Numbered from the stretch's first letter, positions 43,168 through 52,179 are shown. The stretch is 64,000 bases of DNA from Polaromonas sp. (GCF_030680935.1 NZ_JAUXUP010000047.1:62001-126000); one strand, 5' to 3'. Numbers and translations: made by a program. The notes: generated by a model from the sequence alone, not told the origin.

Positions 43168-43809
43168 TCAGCGCAATCCGGCAATGTAGTCGGCTACCGC
43201 GCGGATCTCCCGGTCATTCAATTTGGCAGCCACCTGGCTCATTTGCAGGCTATTGCCACGCACGCCGTCACGAAAACCCGTCAATTGGGAGGCGGTGTAC
43301 TCGGCATGCTGACCACCCAGGCGCGGGTACTGCGCAGGAATACCGGCGCCGGTCGGGTTGTGGCAACCAGCACAGGCGGGCACCTGGCGGTCGGCGATGC
43401 CGCCGCGGTAAATCCGCTCACCCAGGGTCACCAGCTCTTTGTCTTTGGCAAAACCGGGTTTGGATTTCTGGCTGCTGACCCAGAAGGCGATGTTTTTCAT
43501 GTCGTCTTCAGACAGTGCTGCTGCGAAGCCCTGCATGACGGCATTTTTGCGCTTGCCCGACTTGAACTCCTGCAACTGCTTGACCAGGTATTCGGGATGC
43601 TGCTGGGCCAGTTTGGGGTTGACCGGGGTGCCCGAATTGCCGTCGGCTGCATGGCAGGCAACGCAGACGGCGAAACTCTTTTCGCCGCGAACCAGGTCGG
43701 GCTTGGCCGCCTTGGCAGGTGCGGCCTCGCCGGCTGCCTGCGAAACAAGGGGCACGGCCAGAACAGCAGCCAGCAAATAGGACATCAACGAAGTGGAAAC
43801 AAGCTTCAT
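43168..43809 (-). CDS. diheme cytochrome c4
   Basis: This 213-residue precursor has a signal peptide (YLLAAVLAVPLVSQAAGEA) and two class I cytochrome c domains. Each has a heme-binding CxxCH: CVACHAADGNSG near residue 52 and CAGCHNPTGAGIP near residue 140. Axial methionines are probably those in KNAVMQGFAAALSEDDM and GNSLQMSQVAAKLND. Cytochrome c4 carries electrons in the periplasm, typically to terminal oxidases. It lies next to the system II assembly genes that would mature it, and diverges from engB. Confidence 0.95.
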   Translation of the reverse strand: MKLVSTSLMSYLLAAVLAVPLVSQAAGEAAPAKAAKPDLVRGEKSFAVCVACHAADGNSGTPVNPKLAQQHPEYLVKQLQEFKSGKRKNAVMQGFAAALSEDDMKNIAFWVSSQKSKPGFAKDKELVTLGERIYRGGIADRQVPACAGCHNPTGAGIPAQYPRLGGQHAEYTASQLTGFRDGVRGNSLQMSQVAAKLNDREIRAVADYIAGLR

Positions 43810-43946
43810 ATCGGGGGTTTAATGGTTGACTCTAAGGTGGACAAGGCGCCAGGCGCAAAGACTTCAGCTGCTTGTGCAGCCCGCCTGAGCACTACTTCAC
43901 GCAAAACTCCACGATTTTACAATGGCTTGGGGGACAATCCCAATAT

Positions 43947-44756
43947 ATGAGCATATCCCCGCGATCCACCCCCGTTAAAACCCAGAAGCCGACTGCCAAA
44001 CGAGCCCCGCCCAAAATAGCGGCGGCTAACATGGCGGCAGCACTGGCCGCCCAGCCGCCCCAGTCGGCAGAGGCCAAAATTGCCATGGGCTGGTTGCACA
44101 CAGCCAAGTTTTTGACCACGGCGCCCGAGCTCAAGCACCTGCCGATGATGGAGTTTCCGGAGATTGCCTTTGTCGGCCGCTCCAATGCCGGCAAGTCCAC
44201 CTGCATCAACACACTGACCCAGATCAACCGGCTGGCGTTTGCCTCCAAAACTCCGGGACGCACGCAAAGCATCAATTTGTTCTCGTTGGGCAAACAGGGT
44301 ATCACCGACGCGGTGCTGGCCGACCTGCCGGGTTATGGTTATGCGGCCGTGCCCAAAGCAGCCAAGTACCGCTGGCAACAGGTGATGGGCAACTACCTGC
44401 AAACACGCGACAACCTCAAGGGCGTGGTGCTGCTGTGCGACCCGCGCCTGGGCTTGACCGAACTCGACGAAATATTGCTCGACGTGATCCGTCCGCGGGT
44501 CGAGGAAGGCCTGAAGTTTCTGGTCTTGCTGACCAAATCCGACAAGCTCAACAAGACCGAGGCCGCCAAGGCACTGTCCATTGTGCGACTGCAGGCCGGA
44601 GGCGGGGATGTCAAACTCTTTTCAGCGCTCAAACGGCAGGGGGTGGAGGAAGTCGCCCAGCATTTGTGGCAATGGGCACATCCGCCGGTCAAGCCTGAAA
44701 AGCCGGTCAAGGCAACCGCCGCAGCACCAGCCGAAAAGGACTCCGGCGCGCCCTGA
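43947..44756 (+). CDS. engB: ribosome biogenesis GTPase EngB (YihA/YsxC)
   Basis: EngB is a small essential GTPase needed for late large-subunit ribosome assembly. The protein (269 residues) has the G1 motif GRSNAGKSTCINTL, G2 in KTPGRTQSINLF, G3 in DLPGYGYAAVPK, G4 in LTKSDKLNK and G5 near LFSALKRQG. An N-terminal extension of about 55 residues rich in Ala/Pro/Lys and a C-terminal tail (KPEKPVKATAAAPAEKDSG) exceed the usual 200-residue core; such tails occur in betaproteobacteria. The ATG at 43947 (MSISPRSTP) was chosen over an upstream open extension. Confidence 0.96.
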   Translation: MSISPRSTPVKTQKPTAKRAPPKIAAANMAAALAAQPPQSAEAKIAMGWLHTAKFLTTAPELKHLPMMEFPEIAFVGRSNAGKSTCINTLTQINRLAFASKTPGRTQSINLFSLGKQGITDAVLADLPGYGYAAVPKAAKYRWQQVMGNYLQTRDNLKGVVLLCDPRLGLTELDEILLDVIRPRVEEGLKFLVLLTKSDKLNKTEAAKALSIVRLQAGGGDVKLFSALKRQGVEEVAQHLWQWAHPPVKPEKPVKATAAAPAEKDSGAP

Positions 44757-44815
44757 GTCTTTTGTGGCAGACCGAGCCGATCTCTGCCGCTTGTGCATTT
44801 TATGAAGCCAAATCT

Positions 44816-44866
44816 GCCTGCAGCCCTAATACGACGGGCGCAAGCAGCTCCTGAATGTATAGCAAA
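44816..44866 (-). repeat. family A dispersed repeat, copy 6 (abuts hydrolase start codon)
   Basis: Read on the minus strand this copy is tttgctatacattcaggagc, tgcttgcgcccgtcgtatta, then gggctgcaggc. Its left end (TTTGCTAT) touches the start codon of the hydrolase: the first base of the ATG is the last base of the repeat. Together with copy 7 it makes a pair of inverted copies around that gene. Confidence 0.85.
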
Positions 44867-45783
44867 TGATTGAGACCCACCTGATCAAACTGCCCCACGG
44901 CATCACCCTGTCCTGCCGCATGGCGGGCCAGGCTGGCAGGCCAGTGCTGATGTTTCTGCACGGCTTTCCGGAGGCGGCTTTTGTCTGGGACACCCTGCTG
45001 GCGCATTTCGCCCGGCCTGAAAACGGTGGTTATTTTTGCATTGCACCCAACCTGCGCGGCTTTGAGCAGTCGAGCGCGCCCACCGACCCCGACGCCTACC
45101 GGCCCAAACACCTGATGCAGGACATCTCGGCGCTGAGTGCCGCGGTCTGTCCCCCGGGCGCCTCCCCGCAGTTGGAATGTTTGGTGGCCCACGACTGGGG
45201 CGGCGCAATTGCCTGGAACCTCGCGGCGGCGATGCCGCAGCTGATGAAAAAGCTGGCCATCGTCAATTCCCCACATCCCGGTACTTTTTTGCGCGAGCTG
45301 CAGCACTCACCGGCGCAGCAGGCCGCCAGCGCCTACATGAATTTCCTGATCCGTCCGGACGCCGAGGCGCTGCTGGCGGCCGACGATTTCCGCCGTCTGT
45401 GGCAGTTTTTGACCAACGGCAGCAACGGCCAGCCTGCCTGGCTGACCGAGAGCGTCAAAAACCAATATCGGGAAGTCTGGCGCGCCGGGCTGACCGGCGG
45501 TTGCAACCTGTACCGCGCCTCTCCGCTGCGCCCGCCACGGCCCGAAGATCCCGCCGCCGCAGGAGTCAGCTTGGCACGCGAGCGGCTGACGGTGCTGCTG
45601 CCTACCCTGGTGGTGTGGGCGCTGGACGATATCGCCCTGCCGCCGGCATTGATAGACGGCCTGGCCGACTACGTGCCGGCCATGCAGCTGCAAACCGTCG
45701 CTGGTGCCACCCACTGGATCGTGCATGAGCAGCCGGAACGTGTCATTGGCTACCTGCGCGATTTTCTGGGTCAAGCCGAATAG
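44866..45783 (+). CDS. alpha/beta hydrolase, epoxide hydrolase / haloalkane dehalogenase type
   Basis: This 305-residue cytoplasmic enzyme has the alpha/beta-hydrolase fold with an Asp nucleophile: the oxyanion motif is FLHGFPEAAFVW (residues ~31-42), the nucleophile elbow is VAHDWGGAIAW (Asp110), the acidic residue is in VVWALDDIALP and the base is His in GATHWIVHEQPERV. The Asp-type elbow with an HGxP loop fits soluble epoxide hydrolases or dehalogenases; the substrate is unknown. No ribosome site precedes the ATG, because the sequence there is a family A repeat. The stop codon lies in a second, inverted copy. Its neighbours are unrelated, and the gene looks like a cassette placed between engB and the acyltransferases. 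Confidence 0.9.
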   Translation: MIETHLIKLPHGITLSCRMAGQAGRPVLMFLHGFPEAAFVWDTLLAHFARPENGGYFCIAPNLRGFEQSSAPTDPDAYRPKHLMQDISALSAAVCPPGASPQLECLVAHDWGGAIAWNLAAAMPQLMKKLAIVNSPHPGTFLRELQHSPAQQAASAYMNFLIRPDAEALLAADDFRRLWQFLTNGSNGQPAWLTESVKNQYREVWRAGLTGGCNLYRASPLRPPRPEDPAAAGVSLARERLTVLLPTLVVWALDDIALPPALIDGLADYVPAMQLQTVAGATHWIVHEQPERVIGYLRDFLGQAE

Positions 45784-45830
45784 CTATTTTTTTTATAGCT
45801 GCGTACGTATACTGCATAAGGGCTGGAGGC
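45778..45830 (+). repeat. family A dispersed repeat, copy 7 (contains hydrolase stop codon)
   Basis: The copy reads tagctattttttttatagct, gcgtacgtatactgcataag, then ggctggaggc. The first three bases are the hydrolase stop codon. The arms AGCTAT and ATAGCT flank a T-run and give the clearest left hairpin of all copies. Orientation is opposite to copy 6. Confidence 0.87.
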
Positions 45831-45851
45831 ACAAAACGCCCCATGCATCGT

Positions 45852-46748
45852 TCAATAAAGCGAGGGCTCACCTTCTGGCCGGGTTTTAAATCGTTTGTGC
45901 ACCCAGTAGTACTGCGCCGGCATGGTGCGGATGTACTCCTGCAGGCGCGTGTTCATCAGCGCGGTGTCGGCCACCGGGTCATCGCTCGGAAAATTGGGCC
46001 AGGCCGGCAACACTTCGACGGTGTAACCCGTCGCTGTCAGGCGCGGCAGCAAGGGCACAATTTTGGCGCGTCCCAGCCGGGCAAAACGTGACAGCGAGGC
46101 GACTGTGGCGGCAGGTGTACCGTAAAACGGCACAAACACCGAGTCGTCAGGGCCAAAGTCCATGTCTGGCAACAGGTACAGTGGCTGCCCCTCGCGCAAA
46201 GCGGTGACGATGGGTTTGACGCCTTCTGCCCGCCCAAACAGGCGCAGGTTGCCAAAACGCCTGCGGCCCCGCAGTATCCAACGGTCGACAAGCTTGTTCG
46301 ACTGGTCGGTATAAATCGTGGTGGAGGGCCGGGGCATCTGCAAGGCTACGCCGGCCCATGCGGCATCCAGCCCGACAAAATGCGGCAAAAAAATCACGGT
46401 GGGGTCGTCGCCCACCAGTTCATCCAGCGAGCCGGTCAGTTGTACCCGCCGCTGCACCCACGCCCTGGGCGCATGCCACAACCAGGCGCGGTCCAGCCAG
46501 GCCTGGGCGAAATAGACAAAGGTCTGGCGCGTCAGCTGGTTGCGCCCGGCCTCGGGAAGCTCGGGAAAACACAGCGCCAGATTGGTCTGGACCACACGCC
46601 GGCGGGAACCCACCAGCAAGTACAACAAGAAGCCCAGCAGCACGCCCAGCGCGCGCGTCCAGCGCAGCGGCAAGAGCGCCAGCGACTGCATGAAAGCGAT
46701 GCCTGACCGGGTGACGATGCGACCAAGCAGCTGGCGCGGCGTCCTCAA
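45852..46748 (-). CDS. lysophospholipid acyltransferase family protein, lipid A late acyltransferase (LpxL-like)
   Basis: This protein belongs to the LpxL/LpxM (HtrB/MsbB) family, which adds secondary acyl chains to lipid A at the inner membrane. It has an N-terminal hydrophobic helix (ALGVLLGFLLYLLVGSRRRV) and the HX4D catalytic motif in LPHFVGLDAAWAG, then YTDQSNKLVDRWILRGR and LPDMDFGPDDSVFVPFYGTPAAT, all family blocks. No good ATG exists. A TTG at 46748 overlaps the stop of the upstream acyltransferase by 4 bases and gives 298 residues, the expected length. An ATG at 46691 would remove part of the helix. Confidence 0.93.
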   Translation of the reverse strand: MRTPRQLLGRIVTRSGIAFMQSLALLPLRWTRALGVLLGFLLYLLVGSRRRVVQTNLALCFPELPEAGRNQLTRQTFVYFAQAWLDRAWLWHAPRAWVQRRVQLTGSLDELVGDDPTVIFLPHFVGLDAAWAGVALQMPRPSTTIYTDQSNKLVDRWILRGRRRFGNLRLFGRAEGVKPIVTALREGQPLYLLPDMDFGPDDSVFVPFYGTPAATVASLSRFARLGRAKIVPLLPRLTATGYTVEVLPAWPNFPSDDPVADTALMNTRLQEYIRTMPAQYYWVHKRFKTRPEGEPSLY

Positions 46749-47593
46749 AGTGCGTCCTCGCGCGGCGTCTTGTAGCGCGCATAGCCCCACAGATATTGGC
46801 CGGGCTGGCTCAGCACAATCGCCTCAATCGCCCGGTTGATCTGCGTGACCGCCTGCAGCAGGTCAGACTTTCCGGCCGCTTCCAGCCCCTGCACCGCCGG
46901 CCATATTTTCAGGAAATAGCCCTGGCCCCGGGCCAGCCGCTCACAACTGACCGGCAACAGGGTGGCGCCACTTTGCAGCGCCAGGCGGGCAGCCAAGGTC
47001 ATGGTGTAGGCCGGTTTTCCAAAGAAAGGCGCCCAGACCCCCAGCCCTTCAGGGGGAACCTGATCGGTCAACAAGGCCACAGCCTGATTGGCCTTCAGCG
47101 TCTTGTGCAACAGGCGGATACCGCTGAGAGACGCGGGCACCACCGTCAGATTCGCACGGTCGCGGGCAATACGCTCCAGCCGGGCCAGCCAGGTTTTGCG
47201 GGCCGGGCGGTAAATTGCGGTGATCGGGCCGTACAACTCGGCCAATGCCTGCGGCCCCAATTCAAAACTACCGCAGTGGGGGCCAAAAAAAACAAGCCCC
47301 CGTCCCAGCGCCAATGCCCGCTCAACGTGTTCCTGGCCCTCAACCCTGACGTTGCCCAAACAGGAAACCGAAGGCGGTCGCATCCAGAGTTTTGGCAACT
47401 CGGCCACAAAGCGCCCGGCCTCGGCAATTGCGGGGCGCGCCACCTCAAAGGCCAGACCTGCCTGCGCCACGTTGGCCCGAAAGTGTGCCCGGTAGGCCGG
47501 GCTCAAGCACCAGACCAACCAGCCCAGGGCAGCGCCCACACCATGCAGGGCGCGCAACGGCCAATGGGAAAGGAAACGGAACAGGAAAATCAT
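46745..47593 (-). CDS. lipid A late acyltransferase, second LpxL/LpxM-like paralogue
   Basis: This second member of the family has 282 residues from the ATG at 47593 (MIFLFRFLSHWPLRALHGVG). The catalytic motif is HX4E (FGPHCGSFELGPQAL), followed by AIYRPARKTWLARLE, LLTDQVPPEGLGVWAPFFGKPAYTMTL and the C-terminal PGQYLWGYARYKTPRED. Tandem pairs of this family upstream of metK are common in betaproteobacteria. Which one adds the first and which the second acyl chain cannot be told. The frame is open further upstream into the metK leader, but that part has no family similarity. Confidence 0.93.
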   Translation of the reverse strand: MIFLFRFLSHWPLRALHGVGAALGWLVWCLSPAYRAHFRANVAQAGLAFEVARPAIAEAGRFVAELPKLWMRPPSVSCLGNVRVEGQEHVERALALGRGLVFFGPHCGSFELGPQALAELYGPITAIYRPARKTWLARLERIARDRANLTVVPASLSGIRLLHKTLKANQAVALLTDQVPPEGLGVWAPFFGKPAYTMTLAARLALQSGATLLPVSCERLARGQGYFLKIWPAVQGLEAAGKSDLLQAVTQINRAIEAIVLSQPGQYLWGYARYKTPREDAL

Positions 47594-47644
47594 GAAGAAG
47601 AAAGGGGGAAAAGGACAGCGGACAGCGAGGACAGATGGAAGCGA

Positions 47645-47650
47645 TATAAT
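47645..47650 (+). promoter_or_regulatory. probable -10 box of the metK promoter
   Basis: A perfect TATAAT lies 119 bases before the metK ATG. The -35 region is poor (a GGACAG-like hexamer at about 17 bases). A transcript from here would start near 47656-47658, exactly at the first base of the leader stem described next. Confidence 0.6.
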
Positions 47651-47657
47651 GCCAGTT

Positions 47658-47712
47658 GTCGCCGAGTTACTGAACAACTTGCAGGGCGACATTAAACCAA
47701 ACTGCTAAAGCG
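47658..47712 (+). promoter_or_regulatory. candidate SAM-II-like riboswitch aptamer in the metK leader
   Basis: A 6-bp stem GTCGCC (47658-47663) / GGCGAC (47685-47690) encloses a 21-base loop that starts GAGTTA and ends TTGCAG. It is followed by ATTAAACC and ACTGCTAAAG. The loop end GCAG can pair with CTGC (47702-47705) to make a pseudoknot. This order (short GC stem, loop ending in UUGCA, then UAAA and GCUAAA after the stem with loop-to-tail pairing) is the plan of the SAM-II class, and the gene makes SAM. A second hairpin GCGTT/AACGC (about 47710-47741) precedes the GGAG ribosome site. The match is by eye. Confidence 0.45.
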
Positions 47713-47768
47713 TTCGCCGAGGCACCCCAAGCCGGCAACGCGCCGACTAACTTCATGGAGTGTACGCA

Positions 47769-48953
<1,185 letters not shown>

Positions 48954-48980
48954 GGCCCCAAGCGAGGAGGGCTTGCCAGG

Positions 48981-49038
48981 CTTTCAGCGCAGGCTCACTT
49001 CGCAAAGCGAAGTCAAGGGCAAAGGCCCGTGCTGAAGA
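48981..49038 (+). repeat. structured element S, copy 1 (three-way junction), downstream of metK
   Basis: The element begins ctttcagcgcaggct, continues with hairpin cacttcgcaaagcgaagtc, then aagggcaaaggcccg and tgctgaaga. The outer stem is TTCAGC/GCTGAA, hairpin 1 is ACTTCGC/GCGAAGT with loop AAA, and hairpin 2 is GGGC/GCCC. A second copy with paired changes lies between groES and groEL (53547-53603). No T-run follows, so it is not a standard terminator. Confidence 0.75.
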
Positions 49039-49041
49039 TGC

Positions 49042-49089
49042 AAAACAGACAAGGCTGCAGCCCTTCGCGCTGCAGCAGTTCTGAAATAA
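49042..49089 (+). pseudogene. remnant of a second metK 3' end
   Basis: Translated in frame this stretch reads [15 protein letters not shown] and then a TAA stop. The true end of MetK 88 bases upstream reads [14 protein letters not shown] and stop. Twelve residues in a row are identical, yet the codons differ at many third positions (for example GCA GCT GCG CTG against GCT GCA GCC CTT). That pattern means both copies were once coding and diverged before they came together. It is best explained by recombination that brought in a foreign metK 3' end and left the older one behind. The self-complementary GCTGCAG/CTGCAGC pair inside it is a by-product of the Ala codons. Confidence 0.85.
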
Positions 49090-49146
49090 AAAACCTCGCA
49101 GTGTGAAGGGTGGTGGGGCGTCGGAGCACTTATCCCCGCCCGCTCT

Positions 49147-50676
49147 TCACGCACGTTGCCCTACACGCTCCTCAGAGGTCGGTTGCAGGCACCTCATCAG
49201 CATGTCATAGTCGACGGGCTTGACCAGATGGTGGTCAAAGCCGGCCTCGCTGGCGCGTTTCCTGTCGTTGAACTGGCCCCAGCCCGTCAGGGCGATGAGC
49301 AGGATTTTTTCTCCGCCCGGGTGCTGGCGGATCAGGCGCGCGGCGTCATAACCATCCATGCCGGGCATGCCGATATCCATCACAACCACATCGGGCGTGG
49401 CGACCTTGACCTGGTCCACAGCCGCCACGCCGTTATAGACGGTGGTCACGGCAAAACCATCCATGCCCAACAGCGCCTCCAGGGTGTCAGCCGCGTCGAC
49501 GTTGTCGTCAACCACCAGGACTTTTCTAAAACGCCCGCAGACCGCTGGCGGTGTGACCGCCACCTCTTTGCGCGGCGGGCTTTCTTTTTGCTCGACCACC
49601 ACAGGCAGGGTCAATACAAATTCACTGCCACGACCGAGGCCGTCGCTGAAGGCGCGCAGATTGCCACCGTGCATTTCTGCAAACTGCCTGGCCAGGCTCA
49701 AGCCGATGCCCAAACCACTCGGCACCTCTCCCGGCACGGGCGTCTGCGCGAACAGGTCAAAGATCCGGCTCAGTGAGGACGGCTCCAGCCCAATGCCGTT
49801 GTCCCGCACACTGAATTTCACGGTATCGCCCTCCACATGGATACCCAGAACAATGTGACCTTCGGTTGGCGTGAACTTGGCTGCATTGACCAGCAGGTTT
49901 GCCACGCTCTGGACCAGCCGCGCGTGATCCGCGTCGAGCAGGTAGTCGCTTTCCAGTTCGTTCACATCGAGCCGGTGCTTTTTGACTTCCATGGCTGAAC
50001 TGGATATCTCCACGGCATGGTTGACCACCGAACGCAGGGTGATTCGGTTCTTCTTGAGCACCACCTTGCCGCTGGTAATGCGTGCCACATCGAGCAGATC
50101 GTCCACCAGCCGGGTGAGGTGTGTCACCTGCCGGTCCACCACATTGCGCAGCCTTGTCACCGGGTCCGAATCAGAGTGCAGGTTTTTGAGAATGCCCATG
50201 GATGTACGGATGGGCGCCAGCGGATTGCGCAGTTCATGCGCCAGTGTGGCCAGAAATTCATCTTTGCGCCGATCCGCATCCCTGACCTGGTACTGGCGCT
50301 CACGCGCCCGGATCGCCGAACGCGCTGCGGAGATAAGTGCCGTCGTGCGCACTGGCCGCTCCATCAAGGTGACATTGCCCAAACGGCCCACGGCCCGCCG
50401 CACGTCCAGTGAGTCAGCACCACTGCGGGTCAAAAGAAGAATCGGTATGTCCGACCACGTGGGCTGCCTGGCAACATACTCCGCCAGCGGCAGCATCGCG
50501 GAGCCGCTGATCACTTCCTCGGCCAGCAGCAGGGCACCTGCGCCGCGGGGCAACTGCTCCACCAACTCACCGGCGTCTCGACACACCATGCTGCCGATGT
50601 TCACGGAGTGAAAAACCCTGGAAGTCAGGTCCGCATCCTGCCCCGTGGGGGTACAGATGACAATGCGCCGTTCCAC
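49147..50676 (-). CDS. hybrid histidine kinase with N-terminal pseudo-receiver and C-terminal receiver
   Basis: This 509-residue cytoplasmic protein has no membrane segment. Residues 1-120 resemble a receiver domain but lack the phospho-acceptor aspartate (ALLLAEEV at that place). The kinase core has the H-box FLATLAHELRNPLAPI (His147), N-box NLLVNAAKFTP, and G-boxes DNGIGL and GLGIGLSLARQF. A C-terminal receiver (residues ~385-500) has the acidic pair VVDDN, phospho-acceptor Asp434 in VVVMDIGMPGMDG and the lysine in LVKPVD. The start is GTG, directly after the stop of the KaiC-like gene, with GAGGTGAGG as ribosome site, so the two are coupled. No DNA-binding domain is present; the output is unknown. 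Confidence 0.93.
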   Translation of the reverse strand: MERRIVICTPTGQDADLTSRVFHSVNIGSMVCRDAGELVEQLPRGAGALLLAEEVISGSAMLPLAEYVARQPTWSDIPILLLTRSGADSLDVRRAVGRLGNVTLMERPVRTTALISAARSAIRARERQYQVRDADRRKDEFLATLAHELRNPLAPIRTSMGILKNLHSDSDPVTRLRNVVDRQVTHLTRLVDDLLDVARITSGKVVLKKNRITLRSVVNHAVEISSSAMEVKKHRLDVNELESDYLLDADHARLVQSVANLLVNAAKFTPTEGHIVLGIHVEGDTVKFSVRDNGIGLEPSSLSRIFDLFAQTPVPGEVPSGLGIGLSLARQFAEMHGGNLRAFSDGLGRGSEFVLTLPVVVEQKESPPRKEVAVTPPAVCGRFRKVLVVDDNVDAADTLEALLGMDGFAVTTVYNGVAAVDQVKVATPDVVVMDIGMPGMDGYDAARLIRQHPGGEKILLIALTGWGQFNDRKRASEAGFDHHLVKPVDYDMLMRCLQPTSEERVGQRA

Positions 50677-52179
50677 TTACCTCACCTCGGATTCGGTGCC
50701 AGCTCTATCGGTAGAACCCAGATAGACCGGCACACCGGTCAGAATGCCACGGAAACCGCGCAACACCTCGCCCACCTGGATGCCCCTGGCGGATATTGAA
50801 AACTGGCGAATCGTCCGCTCGTGCAGGCTGCCCCGTTTCTTGAATACCGAGACCGCCTGCTTGACCTCCCCGTCGTGCTCAAAATAACGCAGCATCAGGA
50901 CGTTGTCGGCCAGGTAGCTGGCGTCCACCGTGGTGGACATGTTGCCGCCCAACATGCCCTGCTGGACGCCCACCAGAATGGTGACCACGCCGCGCTGGCC
51001 AAGGTAGGTCAGCAGCTCGTGCAGGTGGGTGGTCAAAAAGCGTTCGTCCGGCATGGCGTTGAGGTAGCCGTTGATGCTGTCAATCACAATCACCTTTGCA
51101 CCCATGTCGGCCGCCGCACACACAGCGGTTGCAAACTCTCCGGGCGACAACTCGGCAGGATCAATCTGCTGGATGGTCAACAAGCCCTCGTTGTAGGGAT
51201 CACGCACGCGCATGGCAAGCCCATCGGCCCGATTCAGCAGGTTGTTGGCAGCTTCCTCGAACAGGAACATGGCGCTGCTCTGGCCGCGCTCTGCAGCGGC
51301 GGCAACAAATTGGGCGGCCAGCGAGGACTTTCCGGTGCCAGGCGGACCGGCAATCAGCGTACTGGTTCCCTCCTCCAGCCCCCCGCCCAGCAGCGAATCA
51401 AGCGCTGCCAGGCCGCTTCTAAGCTGTTCCCGCTTTTCCATAACCCGCGACTCGGCTGCCACCAGCCGCGGGTAAACACAGAGCCCCCCATAGTGGATGT
51501 CGTAGTCATGCATGCCGCCGCGAAAAGCGGCGCCGCGGTACTTCACGACACGCACCCTGCGCCGTTCCGCCCCATATTCCTTGACCGATTGCTCCAGTGT
51601 GATCACACCATGCGCGATGCTCCGGACCTGTAAATCGATACCGGCAGCCGTGCGATCGTCCAACATCATCACGGTGCATGCGCGGCTGGCAAAAAACTGC
51701 TTCAGTGCCAATACCTGGCGCCTGTAACGCAGGGGCGTATCGGCCAACAGCTGCAACTCTGACAGGGAGTCGATCACCACGCGCGTGGGCTTGCGCTCTT
51801 CGATCACGGCAAGAATCGCCTGCATGGTGGTACCCATTTCCACCTCGGACGCATGAAACATGGTGTACTGCGCCTCGGGCTGCAGCAGGTTTTCGGAAGG
51901 CAGCACTTCCTGGATATGGATACCGTCCATGTCCCAGCCGTGGGACTCACCAACATCCCGCAGTTCACCACTGGTTTCGGCAAGCGTGATGTACACCACC
52001 GACTCACCCTGCCTGGCGCCGTCGATCAGGAATTGCAGGCCCGTGGTGGTTTTGCCCGTTCCGGGCTCGCCTTCGATCAAGTAAATACGGTCTTTGGTCA
52101 GACCGCCGCCCAGAATTTTGTCGAGGCCCGAAATTCCGGTGGACAGGAGAGTTGAATTGAGATTTTCCTGAATCTTCAT
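50677..52179 (-). CDS. KaiC-like double-domain RecA-fold ATPase
   Basis: This 500-residue protein has two KaiC domains. Domain 1 has Walker A GEPGTGKTT (37-45) and Walker B RVVIDSLSE. Domain 2 has Walker A GPPGTGKSS (278-286) and Walker B VIVIDSINGY. The paired catalytic glutamates are kept in domain 2 (FLFEEA, Glu308-Glu309) but the first is Ala in domain 1 (ITLAET, Ala67-Glu68). By alignment from memory with cyanobacterial KaiC, the phosphorylation pair Ser431-Thr432 corresponds to Ser421-Tyr422 here. The C-terminal FKKRGSLHERTIRQFSISARG block matches KaiC. No kaiA or kaiB is nearby; the direct downstream partner is a hybrid histidine kinase. The role is probably signal transduction. Confidence 0.93.
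   Translation of the reverse strand: MKIQENLNSTLLSTGISGLDKILGGGLTKDRIYLIEGEPGTGKTTTGLQFLIDGARQGESVVYITLAETSGELRDVGESHGWDMDGIHIQEVLPSENLLQPEAQYTMFHASEVEMGTTMQAILAVIEERKPTRVVIDSLSELQLLADTPLRYRRQVLALKQFFASRACTVMMLDDRTAAGIDLQVRSIAHGVITLEQSVKEYGAERRRVRVVKYRGAAFRGGMHDYDIHYGGLCVYPRLVAAESRVMEKREQLRSGLAALDSLLGGGLEEGTSTLIAGPPGTGKSSLAAQFVAAAAERGQSSAMFLFEEAANNLLNRADGLAMRVRDPYNEGLLTIQQIDPAELSPGEFATAVCAAADMGAKVIVIDSINGYLNAMPDERFLTTHLHELLTYLGQRGVVTILVGVQQGMLGGNMSTTVDASYLADNVLMLRYFEHDGEVKQAVSVFKKRGSLHERTIRQFSISARGIQVGEVLRGFRGILTGVPVYLGSTDRAGTESEVR

Noticed and set aside
48961..49000. SAH riboswitch downstream of metK (gcgaggagggcttgc, gcaggctc)
   Set aside because: Some words resemble the SAH aptamer, but the required AACGGCGCUC part and stem order are absent and no ahcY follows. 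The bases belong to structured element S.
49054..49076. Terminator hairpin GCTGCAG/CTGCAGC after metK
   Set aside because: The arms are Ala codons of the metK 3' remnant and no T-run follows. The pairing is a by-product of coding.
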